Shown here: one piece after another, positions 1-5,909 of the stretch | How the letters are laid out: every line of letters starts with the position of its first letter | How positions within the stretch are numbered: the stretch's first letter is position 1 | Assembly (NCBI GenBank): GCA_030642635.1 | Contig: DAOWNK010000086.1 | Location: 1-10,850 of the forward strand | DNA length: 10,850 bases | Direction of reading: 5' to 3' | From: Pirellulales bacterium | GTDB taxonomy: Bacteria > Planctomycetota > Planctomycetia > Pirellulales > Thermoguttaceae | The notes under the pieces: model-generated | The model's database searches: none | What the model saw: only the letters and a program-made list of their open reading frames with translations | Told to the model about the DNA's origin: nothing | Program-made: the position numbers and the translations under genes

Positions 1-92
1 GCCTTCACGCGGCGTAGCCGTGGGTAGGCATGTGCGTTCAACAAGAATCAAGGCCCCATTCATGCCTACCTGTGGCTGCGCCACATGAAGGC
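1..92. repeat. Imperfect inverted repeat with nested hairpins (REPIN-like)
   Basis: Bases 1-32 and 61-92 are inverted copies of each other, with 26 of 32 positions matching and a 28-base spacer. All six differences are transitions. Each arm also folds on its own: 71-85 is TGTGGC-TGC-GCCACA, and the first arm has an equivalent hairpin with one G.T wobble around GGC-GTA-GCC. The outer end of arm 1 is cut by the window edge, so the element may be longer. It lies downstream of the enolase-like gene and could act as its transcript end, though no T-run follows. Two REP-like hairpins in opposite orientation is the layout of a REPIN. That label is inference; the repeat itself is directly visible. Confidence 0.7.
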
Positions 93-145
93 ATGCCACG
101 GAGCCGTGCGAAAACCGCAGATTATGACCGTGCGGAGTATAGCGT

Positions 146-1255
146 TTACGCCATGGAGACACTGAACTTCTTCAGCAGCCCGGCGTCCGGCTCGACGCCG
201 ATGCCCGGCTCCGACCACAGTGCGATGCGCATGGTTCCGTCGCACTCGTCGCGGGTTCGAGCCGGCTGTTCGGCGAGGTCTTGCTCGAACAGATCGGCCG
301 AGGGGAAGAAATCGGCCGGGTAGGTGAAGTTTTCCTTCGACGCCAGTGCAAGACAGTGGCGTGTGCCGATTGCGCTTTGAGGTGTCGCACCGACGAAACA
401 CGGCACGCCGGCCTGGCTACATGCGTCGTGTATGGCCACCGCCGGGGTCAACCCCCCTACCCTGCCCGGTGTGAGGTTCATGTATCGGCAACTGTTCAGC
501 TCCAAGGCCACCTCGGCCTGGGCCACGCTCGTGATGCTTTCGTCCAGGCACAGCGGCGTACTGACGGACTCTTGCACCATGGCCGCTCCGACGAGATCAT
601 CAGCCGACAACGGCTGCTCGATCATTGCCAGGCCGAAGTCGTCGAGCCGTTGCAGCGTATCGACGTGCTCCAGGCCCATCGCACCCTCGCCGTCGACGTG
701 GATCGTCTCGACAGGAAACTCTTTGCGCACTGCGTCCACCATCTGGATATCCCAGCCCGGGCGGAACATCAACCTGACGCGGGCGAATCCGGCCTCGAAT
801 GCCCCGGCAATCGACGCCAGGAACTCGTCTATCGACTCCATCTGGTCGAAGGTCGTGCCCAGTTCGATCTCATTGCGCGTACCCCCGAGCAACTCGTGCA
901 GCGGTTTTTCTTGCAGCCTGGCGTTCAAGTCCCACCATGCCGCATCCAGCGCCGAGCGGGCGAACTGGTTGTCTCGGAACGGCGCCAAACGCCTGGCGAT
1001 ATCCTCGCCCGAGTCGATCATGGTTCCGACCACCGCTGGCACGAGCCAGTCTTTCAGGCAACCGAACACCCCGGCGGCCCATTCCGCCGAGGCGGTCGGT
1101 GCGTTGCCCGGCGCGGCCTCACCCCAGCCGGACACCTCGCCGCTTTGCATCCGCACCAACACGGTTTCGAGCGCGTCAAGCTGCCTGCCGGCTGTTTTAA
1201 CCGGCTGTTTTAATGGCACAGCGACGTGGAACAGTTTGAGTGAGTCGATTTGCAT
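146..1255 (-). CDS. Enolase-superfamily protein (NSAR/OSBS, MenC-like) lacking catalytic lysines
   Basis: The 369-residue protein has the length and order of an N-acylamino acid racemase / o-succinylbenzoate synthase: an N-terminal capping domain (about 1-125, with 'GWGEAAP' at 43-49) and a (beta/alpha)7-beta barrel. Metal ligands are intact: D188 ('HVDGEGA'), E213 ('MIEQPL') and D238 ('CLDESI'). The segment 'RPGWD' (165-169) and 'GRVGG' (264-268) place it close to this subgroup. The family's KxK acid/base pair is replaced by R161-L-M163 ('RVRLMFRPGWD'). The barrel lysine in the usual 'NxKPGRVGG' is T262 ('NLTPGRVGG'). The usual 'GGMxETGIG' reads 'VGATPQSAIG'. It may therefore be a non-catalytic homologue or have a changed reaction. 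No menaquinone or amino-acid genes adjoin it. The ATG at 1255 gives the normal N-terminus but has no clear Shine-Dalgarno. The 109-bp repeat copy 1 lies directly upstream. Confidence 0.85.
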   Translation of the reverse strand: MQIDSLKLFHVAVPLKQPVKTAGRQLDALETVLVRMQSGEVSGWGEAAPGNAPTASAEWAAGVFGCLKDWLVPAVVGTMIDSGEDIARRLAPFRDNQFARSALDAAWWDLNARLQEKPLHELLGGTRNEIELGTTFDQMESIDEFLASIAGAFEAGFARVRLMFRPGWDIQMVDAVRKEFPVETIHVDGEGAMGLEHVDTLQRLDDFGLAMIEQPLSADDLVGAAMVQESVSTPLCLDESITSVAQAEVALELNSCRYMNLTPGRVGGLTPAVAIHDACSQAGVPCFVGATPQSAIGTRHCLALASKENFTYPADFFPSADLFEQDLAEQPARTRDECDGTMRIALWSEPGIGVEPDAGLLKKFSVSMA

Positions 1256-1283
1256 GGCAAGATTGTGGATTTCTTTTTATCCA

Positions 1284-1392
1284 TTTAGCCGCCGTGCTTG
1301 CACGGCGAGAAAACGGCGTTAATTGGCGTATAACCGCAAACACGACGGAAAAATTCCCTCGCTTCACGCGCCGAGCAAGCTCGGCGGCTAAA
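1284..1392 (+). repeat. 109-bp hairpin-ended repeat, copy 1 (MITE/REPIN-like)
   Basis: The element begins TTTAGCCGCC and ends GGCGGCTAAA. With flanks the terminal inverted repeat is 13 bp perfect (1282-1294 and 1382-1394). Each end carries its own hairpin: GCCGTG-CTTG-CACGGC at 1291-1306 and CGCCGAGC-AA-GCTCGGCG at 1369-1386. A second copy of exactly the same length, in the same orientation, lies at 3968-4076 with 95 of 109 bases identical; 12 of the 14 differences are transitions. Weaker similarity continues about 12 bases past the right end. No protein is encoded. It sits between the start of the enolase-like gene and the end of the small gene at 1446-1700. Confidence 0.85.
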
Positions 1393-1445
1393 TGCCGCAT
1401 ACCGCACGCCGTAACACCGCCGTGCTGGTTACCCGTCTCGTTCTT

Positions 1446-1700
1446 CTATACATCGTTCGGTCGTCCCTTAATCCACTCACTCAGGTCGCAAGGACTGGTC
1501 ACGGACTCATCAATCGCATCCCACTCATAGTGGCTCGTGGACTGAGAGTAGACGTCATCAGCAGCAGCTTCTGGGGAGTAGTATGGGCCGAGGATATCGT
1601 CGTCCACCCCTAGATAGAAGTTGCCAGGCGCATTTGGCTGCGACGCGATCCAGAATGTCCCGACACGAGTCTTGTAGTGATAAAGGTACTTCAGTTGCAT
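1446..1700 (-). CDS. Small conserved-looking hypothetical protein (84 aa)
   Basis: I chose the ATG at 1700 because GGAG lies 7 bases upstream and because the recognisable part of the protein begins there ('MQLKYLYHYKTRVGTFWI'). The frame stays open back to 1913, but the extra 71 residues look unconstrained and would overlap the nuclease gene. The protein is acidic, soluble, and without signal peptide or membrane segment. Visible features are an aromatic N-terminal strand pattern (residues 4-18), 'YYSPEAAADDVY' (40-51), which looks like a helix-capping motif, and 'DLSEWIKG' near the C-terminus. I have an impression of similar short hypothetical proteins with 'SPEAAADDV' and 'DLSEW' in other bacteria, but I know of no assigned function. 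It follows the nuclease gene on the same strand after 194 bases and may be co-transcribed with it. Confidence 0.6.
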   Translation of the reverse strand: MQLKYLYHYKTRVGTFWIASQPNAPGNFYLGVDDDILGPYYSPEAAADDVYSQSTSHYEWDAIDESVTSPCDLSEWIKGRPNDV

Positions 1701-1792
1701 GTGCAGGCTCCAGGTCTCTGCGCAAAAGGCACAAGATGCCTTCGGCATCATGTTCAAGTACTTCTTGCGACTTCTCTGTCCAGACAGGAGGG

Positions 1793-1813
1793 CTGCCCGG
1801 GCTACGCCACGCG
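1793..1813 (-). repeat. Degenerate single repeat arm related to the 1-92 element
   Basis: On the minus strand this reads CGCGTGGCGTAGCCCGGGCA (plus one base). It aligns with bases 7-28 of the inverted repeat at the window start with one indel and almost only transitions, sharing the core GGCGTAGCC. It lies in the 194-base gap between the nuclease gene and the 84-residue gene, next to two short hairpins (1735-1749 GATGCC-TTC-GGCATC and 1776-1787 CTGTC-CA-GACAG). Short GC-rich matches of this kind can arise by chance, so confidence is low. Confidence 0.3.
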
Positions 1814-1894
1814 GATTGTCAAGTGTTGACCCCGATTTCCCAAATCCCAAAGCGCCCGCTTTTGAGTCCGCTGCATGAAGTTGTTGGTGTTTTG

Positions 1895-3523
1895 TTATAT
1901 ACTTTCCCGCCACGTATCTGCCAAAATCCAGTCACTCTTATTTGGCAGCTTCAATTTCCAATCACTCCATCCATTTCTGCTTGTATCTGTAATTGCCCTC
2001 GAAGCAGCAGAAAATGACGCAAAACCACCATAATCTTCAACAACTATTTGACCATTTCTTATCTCGCCACGAAATTCGTCGTTTTTATATCTGAAAAGAC
2101 AAAGGGTTCCGTCCGGTGGAAAAGCGTTAGTGTCTCTCAATATCTGACCGGGCAGTTCTGCGGCTTCGCTTTCCTGTACGGCACAGTCCTTGAACTTCTG
2201 GGCAAATTCCACGGCAGCTTGGCCTTTCGGGTGGCAGTGCCTATGTACTAGAACTCCGTTTTCAAGGGTAGTTAGACCACCCTCAATGTGCGGATCGACG
2301 TGATGAATGTCAGCCTCCGACCAGATAACTTCTGCACCGCAGACCAGACACTTTTTTTTGTCTCGGTAGTAGATGATTTCACGTTCCAGAGGATCATAAT
2401 TGCGTCTTGGATCCTTCAACTGCAACGCGAGCCGCCCGTACATTTGCTCGCAAAAGAACTGGTGCCGACGCTGAATAGTTTCCGCTTTGTCCGAGGCTGT
2501 CCGCGTCAAGGTACCATACCGTAGCCAAAACTCTCCCTCCTTTTCTTTCTTATCCTTTGCGAGGTCAAATCTGAACTGCTCGAACCCTTCGGCAAGCTTA
2601 GCTTCCCATGACCTTGTGTAATCATCCAGCAACGTGTCGACCAACAACATCAGATCAATTGCTTCATAGCCAACAAGCTTCTTACGCTTCTTGTCGTCAA
2701 GCAATCGCGTCAACATATCTAGAATGTCAACAAACCGACGAGCTTCGTGGGATGATGTGTCCAGGTCCAAATGCTGGTAGTAAAAGTTGTCAACCGCCTT
2801 TCCGCTAATGGTGCATAAGCCATCACCGTTCGGCTGCCGGCGAATGAAAAACAGCATATACATCTGCGCGGCCAATTGCCGAAACTTTCCGCGACCTTTT
2901 CCAGCCTGCGCTCCCATCAAAACCTTAAAGAAATCGTGCCCCTGATAGCGAAGAATTTCTGGCTTGCCCGCAACTTTGAGCACAAATTCGGTGAACTTGC
3001 CAGGCCAAGCGTCTCGCTTCTCCTGCGCATTGAGTGGCATTCCAGCCTGCAGACGAATGAAGAGGTCGCGCGCCTCGTTCTGGTCGTCTGTTTCAACCCT
3101 CACGACGGATAATGTCGTTTCAAGGAACCTCTGTCTATCTGCCTCATCAAGAGAGTCGAAATCCTTACCACCCCATGAACATGGAATGTTTCTGATAAAG
3201 GTCGGAAAGCGCGCTGCGGCTTCATCCTTTACAGGGTCAAATAGTTTAAACGCCCCTTCGCTGAAGTAGTACAGAGCGTTGATGCGTTGCTGTCCGTCGA
3301 TGATTTCCAATTTGTTGCTTTTAAATCCGGCTACTTCCTTTCTTACATGGTGTAGATACATGAGTGGAATCGGGTACGCGCGCAAGATGGAGTCAACCAG
3401 CCGCTTTTGTTGGGCTTGGCTCCAGACTTGACCGCGCTGATACTCGGAGTTAACCGTGAGCATATCATTCCTTCGCAGTTCCAGTAGCTCCGCAACCGTG
3501 TGGCTCAAAGGTTTCATCTTCAT
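1895..3523 (-). CDS. DUF262-HNH nuclease with RAMA-like C-terminal domain (putative defence protein)
   Basis: The 542-residue protein opens with a ParB/sulfiredoxin-like DUF262 domain: 'YQRGQVW' (28-34), 'DSILRAYPIP' (44-53), the signature 'DGQQR' (76-80) and 'LFIRLQAGMPLNAQEKR' (154-170). A helical middle follows. An HNH domain then spans about 388-435: C392xxC395, H407-H408, N422, and H427/C430/H431, giving a zinc-bound CCHC-type HNH with H408 as the likely catalytic base. The last 70 residues ('FASFSAASRAIT...NGWSDWK') resemble a RAMA domain, a module proposed to read modified bases. DUF262 with a nuclease domain is the plan of GmrSD/BrxU-type enzymes that restrict modified phage DNA. Here the nuclease is HNH rather than DUF1524, so the target is unknown. 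GGAGGAG (3533-3539) lies 9 bases before the ATG. The gene is intact and visibly more AT-rich than trpE. Confidence 0.85.
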   Translation of the reverse strand: MKMKPLSHTVAELLELRRNDMLTVNSEYQRGQVWSQAQQKRLVDSILRAYPIPLMYLHHVRKEVAGFKSNKLEIIDGQQRINALYYFSEGAFKLFDPVKDEAAARFPTFIRNIPCSWGGKDFDSLDEADRQRFLETTLSVVRVETDDQNEARDLFIRLQAGMPLNAQEKRDAWPGKFTEFVLKVAGKPEILRYQGHDFFKVLMGAQAGKGRGKFRQLAAQMYMLFFIRRQPNGDGLCTISGKAVDNFYYQHLDLDTSSHEARRFVDILDMLTRLLDDKKRKKLVGYEAIDLMLLVDTLLDDYTRSWEAKLAEGFEQFRFDLAKDKKEKEGEFWLRYGTLTRTASDKAETIQRRHQFFCEQMYGRLALQLKDPRRNYDPLEREIIYYRDKKKCLVCGAEVIWSEADIHHVDPHIEGGLTTLENGVLVHRHCHPKGQAAVEFAQKFKDCAVQESEAAELPGQILRDTNAFPPDGTLCLFRYKNDEFRGEIRNGQIVVEDYGGFASFSAASRAITDTSRNGWSDWKLKLPNKSDWILADTWRESI

Positions 3524-3532
3524 TGGGCACGA

Positions 3533-3539
3533 CTCCTCC
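3533..3539 (-). promoter_or_regulatory. Strong ribosome binding site of the DUF262-HNH gene
   Basis: On the minus strand GGAGGAG stands 9 bases before the ATG at 3523. It is the strongest Shine-Dalgarno in the window; several neighbouring genes have weak ones or none. It fixes the nuclease start. Confidence 0.75.
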
Positions 3540-3644
3540 CAATTTGAGTGTCGATTGGCTTTCCACGGAAACTTAGGGCAAGCACCGCCGCGAAACAGCC
3601 CGCCATTAAATACTGTATTCTAAACACTTGCCGCTCGTACGTCT

Positions 3645-3673
3645 ATTATACCCGGGCCTCTACCAGTCGGTAA
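3645..3673 (-). promoter_or_regulatory. Possible promoter of the DUF262-HNH gene
   Basis: On the minus strand a perfect TATAAT (3645-3650) is preceded 17 bases upstream by TTACCG (3668-3673), which matches only three of six -35 bases. It would give a leader of about 115 bases. The -10 match is good, but in AT-rich DNA such matches occur by chance. Confidence 0.35.
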
Positions 3674-3790
3674 TCGGTAGGCTATGCTTTAGCATATCGC
3701 ATCCAAGCAGTGCAGTAAACAGTTCTACCGAGTAGATTTTCATGGCAATATATAATATATGGATTTGTAACATTTCAGCCATCTGAAGTA

Positions 3791-3881
3791 TTTCGCGTTT
3801 TCGTCCTTTCGGGTTTTCGTGATTCAATTGGATTGGACTCGCAAGAATACCACGAAATTCTGAAAGGACGAAAACGCGAAA
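3791..3881. repeat. Long inverted repeat, 31-bp arms
   Basis: Arms 3791-3821 and 3851-3881 are inverted copies with 28 of 31 bases matching, the outer 20 perfectly (TTTCGCGTTTTCGTCCTTTC). The spacer is 29 bases. The motif 'TTTCG...TTTTCGT...CTTTCG' is internally repetitive. This family is unrelated in sequence to the 109-bp element 87 bases further on. It is not a classical terminator because no T-run follows the stem. Confidence 0.75.
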
Positions 3882-3967
3882 GTCGGATCGCCTGACGAAC
3901 AAAAATTGCGAAGAGTAAAGCATTACTGCTGGATGACTGAAGTGTTACATGGATTGCTTTTTGCACC

Positions 3968-4076
3968 TTTAGCCGCCGTGCTTGCACGGTGTGGAAGCGG
4001 CGTTAATCGGTGTACAACCGTAAACACGACGGGAAAATTTCCCCACTTCACGCGCCGAGCGAGCTAGGCGGCTAAA
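3968..4076 (+). repeat. 109-bp hairpin-ended repeat, copy 2 (MITE/REPIN-like)
   Basis: This is the direct-repeat partner of 1284-1392, with identical length, the same 10-bp ends (TTTAGCCGCC / GGCGGCTAAA) and 95 of 109 bases shared. Its left hairpin is CCGTG-CTTG-CACGG (3976-3989). Its right hairpin (4053-4070) has one mismatch. The right end continues as a short tandem, TACCGCC twice (4085-4098), which runs into the 3' end of trpE. No obvious target-site duplication flanks either copy. Confidence 0.85.
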
Positions 4077-4089
4077 TACCACATACCGC

Positions 4090-5640
4090 CTACCGCCTAC
4101 CATTTACCACTCGCTGTTCGGCCAGTTCGATTGCGCCTAGCAATCCTCGTGCCTTGTTGAGCGTTTCGTTCCATTCGTTTTCCGGCACGCTGTCGGCGAC
4201 TATGCCGGCGCCGGCCTGGACGTAGGCGGTTTGGTCTTGTACGACGATCGTGCGTAAGGCGATGCAGGTGTCCATGTTTCCGTTGAAGTCGAAGTACCCG
4301 ACCGCGCCGGCGTACGGCCCGCGCCGGTGCGGTTCGCGTTGGTCGATGATCTCCATCGCACGGACTTTCGGTGCGCCGGAGACCGTGCCGGCGGGCAGGC
4401 AGGCCTGCAATGCGTCGAATGCAGTTCGGCCCGGCGCCAGTTGGCCGGTGACGTTGCTTGTGATGTGCATAACGTGGCTGTATCGCTCGATGGTCATCAC
4501 GTCGGTAAGCTCCACCGAGCGATATTGGCACACTCGGCCCACGTCGTTCCGGCCCAGATCGACCAGCATGACGTGCTCGGCACGTTCTTTGGGGTCGGCC
4601 AGCAACTCTTCGGCAAGCTGGTTATCTTCCTGGTCGGTCTTGCCGCGCGGCCGAGTGCCGGCCAGCGGACGGACGGTGAGCTGTCCGTCGACCACACGCG
4701 CCATTATCTCCGGCGAGCTGCCAACCAGCGTGACGCCGGGCGTTCGCACGTAGAACATAAACGGGCTGGGGTTGACCACGCGCAGTGTGCGGTAGATATC
4801 GAACGGGTGGCTGCTGATCGGCACGTTGAGGCGTTGGCTGACTACGACCTGGAAGATGTCGCCCGCGCGGATGTACTCTATACACTTCTCGACTACTTGT
4901 TCAAAGTCTTCTTTTGTAAAGTTCGATTCGTACGGCAACGTCACCTCGCCGACGGCGTGTATATCGACCGGTTCCACGCTGCCCTGGGGCGATGAGAGTT
5001 TCTCGACGAGTTGATCTACCCGGCGGCAGGCATCGGCGTATGCCTCGTCCGGATCGGCGTTGTGGTTATCGAGCCTTGCCATCGCCACCACGACGATCGT
5101 CTTCGAGACGTTGTCGAACACTACCATCCGGTCGTAGAAGGCGAATGCCAGGTCGGGCACGTGTCGGTCGTCCTTTGGTGCGTTCGGCAGGTGCTCGAAG
5201 TATCGGACCGTATCGTAGCCTGCATAGCCGACCGCGCCGCTGCAAAACGGCGGCAACTCCGGCAGGTGCACCGCCCGGACCGCCTCGACGCGGCGCCGCA
5301 GTTCGTCGAGCGGATTGTTGCACTCGAACTGCCTAGTGACCAGCGTCGGCGTGCCTGCGGCAGAAACCCCCGAGTACGAGTTGGTCGTTACCCGGTTGCC
5401 GTACGCCTCGATCTCGAAGAACGGCTCGGTGGCCAGAAAGCTGTACCGGCCGACCTTCTCGCCGCCGATGACACTTTCGAACAGGCACGCGCAGCGTCCG
5501 GCGTCGATTTTGTGGAATGCGGTAACCGGAGTGAGCGAGTCGCTTAGCAGGCGTCGGTATACCGGCACCAGTTCGGCATCTTTGGCAAGGCGTCTAAAGG
5601 TTTCCAGATCGGGGTAGTGTTGAGAAGGTGTCGTGTTCAT
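4090..5640 (-). CDS. trpE: Anthranilate synthase component I
   Basis: TrpE converts chorismate to anthranilate, the first committed step of tryptophan synthesis, using ammonia delivered by the TrpG glutaminase. The 516 residues match the usual length. The N-terminal domain carries 'LFES' (53-56), the counterpart of the LLES tryptophan feedback site. The chorismate-binding domain shows 'NPSPFMFY' (290-297), 'SSPE' (308-311), 'PLAGTRPRG' (325-333), 'HVMLVDLGRND' (356-366), 'VSGAPK' (420-425) and 'GAGIVADSVPENEW' (477-490). This set identifies TrpE rather than PabB or isochorismate synthase, with little doubt. No trpG or other trp gene is in the window. The ATG at 5640 has only a weak GGAT upstream. 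A hairpin-rich leader (5677-5759) precedes it and may matter for regulation. The last codons (GGT AGG CGG TAG) lie in the short tandem repeat that continues into the 109-bp element. Confidence 0.96.
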   Translation of the reverse strand: MNTTPSQHYPDLETFRRLAKDAELVPVYRRLLSDSLTPVTAFHKIDAGRCACLFESVIGGEKVGRYSFLATEPFFEIEAYGNRVTTNSYSGVSAAGTPTLVTRQFECNNPLDELRRRVEAVRAVHLPELPPFCSGAVGYAGYDTVRYFEHLPNAPKDDRHVPDLAFAFYDRMVVFDNVSKTIVVVAMARLDNHNADPDEAYADACRRVDQLVEKLSSPQGSVEPVDIHAVGEVTLPYESNFTKEDFEQVVEKCIEYIRAGDIFQVVVSQRLNVPISSHPFDIYRTLRVVNPSPFMFYVRTPGVTLVGSSPEIMARVVDGQLTVRPLAGTRPRGKTDQEDNQLAEELLADPKERAEHVMLVDLGRNDVGRVCQYRSVELTDVMTIERYSHVMHITSNVTGQLAPGRTAFDALQACLPAGTVSGAPKVRAMEIIDQREPHRRGPYAGAVGYFDFNGNMDTCIALRTIVVQDQTAYVQAGAGIVADSVPENEWNETLNKARGLLGAIELAEQRVVNGRR

Positions 5641-5676
5641 TTTGTTAATATCCGTAGTTCCAAACTGTTACCCAAC

Positions 5677-5759
5677 AAAAGCCCCCGCACTGCGTGCGAG
5701 GGCAAACAACCCTGTTTTTACCCTCAAACGCTGCCCCCGCACGCAGTGCGGGGGCTTTT
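5677..5759. terminator. Facing terminator-like hairpins forming a 28-bp inverted repeat
   Basis: Arms 5677-5704 and 5732-5759 are inverted copies with one difference (a G.T wobble) and a 27-base spacer. Each arm also folds alone. The right arm gives a perfect 10-bp stem, GCCCCCGCAC-GCA-GTGCGGGGGC, followed by TTTT on the plus strand. The left arm gives the same stem with one mismatch, followed by TTTT on the minus strand. It can thus stop transcription in both directions, or fold as one long cruciform. Nothing on the plus strand upstream needs a terminator. On the minus strand it lies 36 bases before trpE, inside the probable leader. Confidence 0.75.
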
Positions 5760-5794
5760 CGTGTGATTAATTTTGACTAAATTTGAAACTACTG

Positions 5795-5823
5795 AATTTA
5801 TTAATCATAGCCGATAGCGGCAA
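5795..5823 (-). promoter_or_regulatory. Possible trpE promoter
   Basis: On the minus strand TTGCCG (5818-5823), a 17-base spacer and TAAATT (5795-5800) match four of six bases at each box. Transcription from here would cross the hairpins at 5677-5759 before reaching trpE. The match is weak, but the placement is sensible and divergent from the mcsA promoter. Confidence 0.3.
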
Positions 5824-5834
5824 CTTTACCAGCC

Positions 5835-5862
5835 TTGACTCTCGGCCGTGCGGTGTTAAAAT
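5835..5862 (+). promoter_or_regulatory. Likely mcsA-mcsB promoter
   Basis: TTGACT (5835-5840), a 16-base spacer and TAAAAT (5857-5862) each match five of six sigma-70-type bases. The start point would be near 5869, giving a leader of about 40 bases before the mcsA ATG. It is the best promoter-like sequence I found in the window. Confidence 0.55.
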
Positions 5863-5909
5863 CCTATTAGTGTGGTGGATGTTTTCCGACTTGTGGGGAG
5901 TCAACCCGT

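Larger units (their letters stand above)
3540..3967. other. Gene-free stretch upstream of the nuclease gene
   Basis: I see no convincing gene here. Open frames of 87 and 70 codons on the minus strand run through the inverted repeat at 3791-3881 and have no recognisable domain or good start signal. The stretch holds the possible nuclease promoter, the inverted repeat, and AT-rich sequence around 3740-3765 (ATATATAATATAT-like). Confidence 0.6.

Noticed and set aside
281..1213. Long plus-strand open frames (281-1213 and 432-1322) opposite the enolase-like gene
   Set aside because: They are antisense frames of a GC-rich gene; the proteins are low-complexity, Arg/Ser-rich and domainless, while the minus strand encodes a clear enolase-superfamily fold.
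1701..1913. N-terminal extension of the small protein up to 155 residues
   Set aside because: It would overlap the nuclease gene, crosses repeat-like hairpins, and the ATG at 1700 has the better ribosome binding site.
3660..3987. Minus-strand open frames of 87 and 70 codons
   Set aside because: They run through the 31-bp inverted repeat, overlap each other, and show no domain or convincing Shine-Dalgarno.
4327..5547. Plus-strand open frames opposite trpE
   Set aside because: They are shadows of an unambiguous TrpE; no motifs or start signals of their own.
5767..5808. Trp-type leader peptide for trpE attenuation
   Set aside because: The mini-frame encodes MINKFSSFKFSQN, with no tryptophan codon, so a classical Trp ribosome-stalling leader is not supported.
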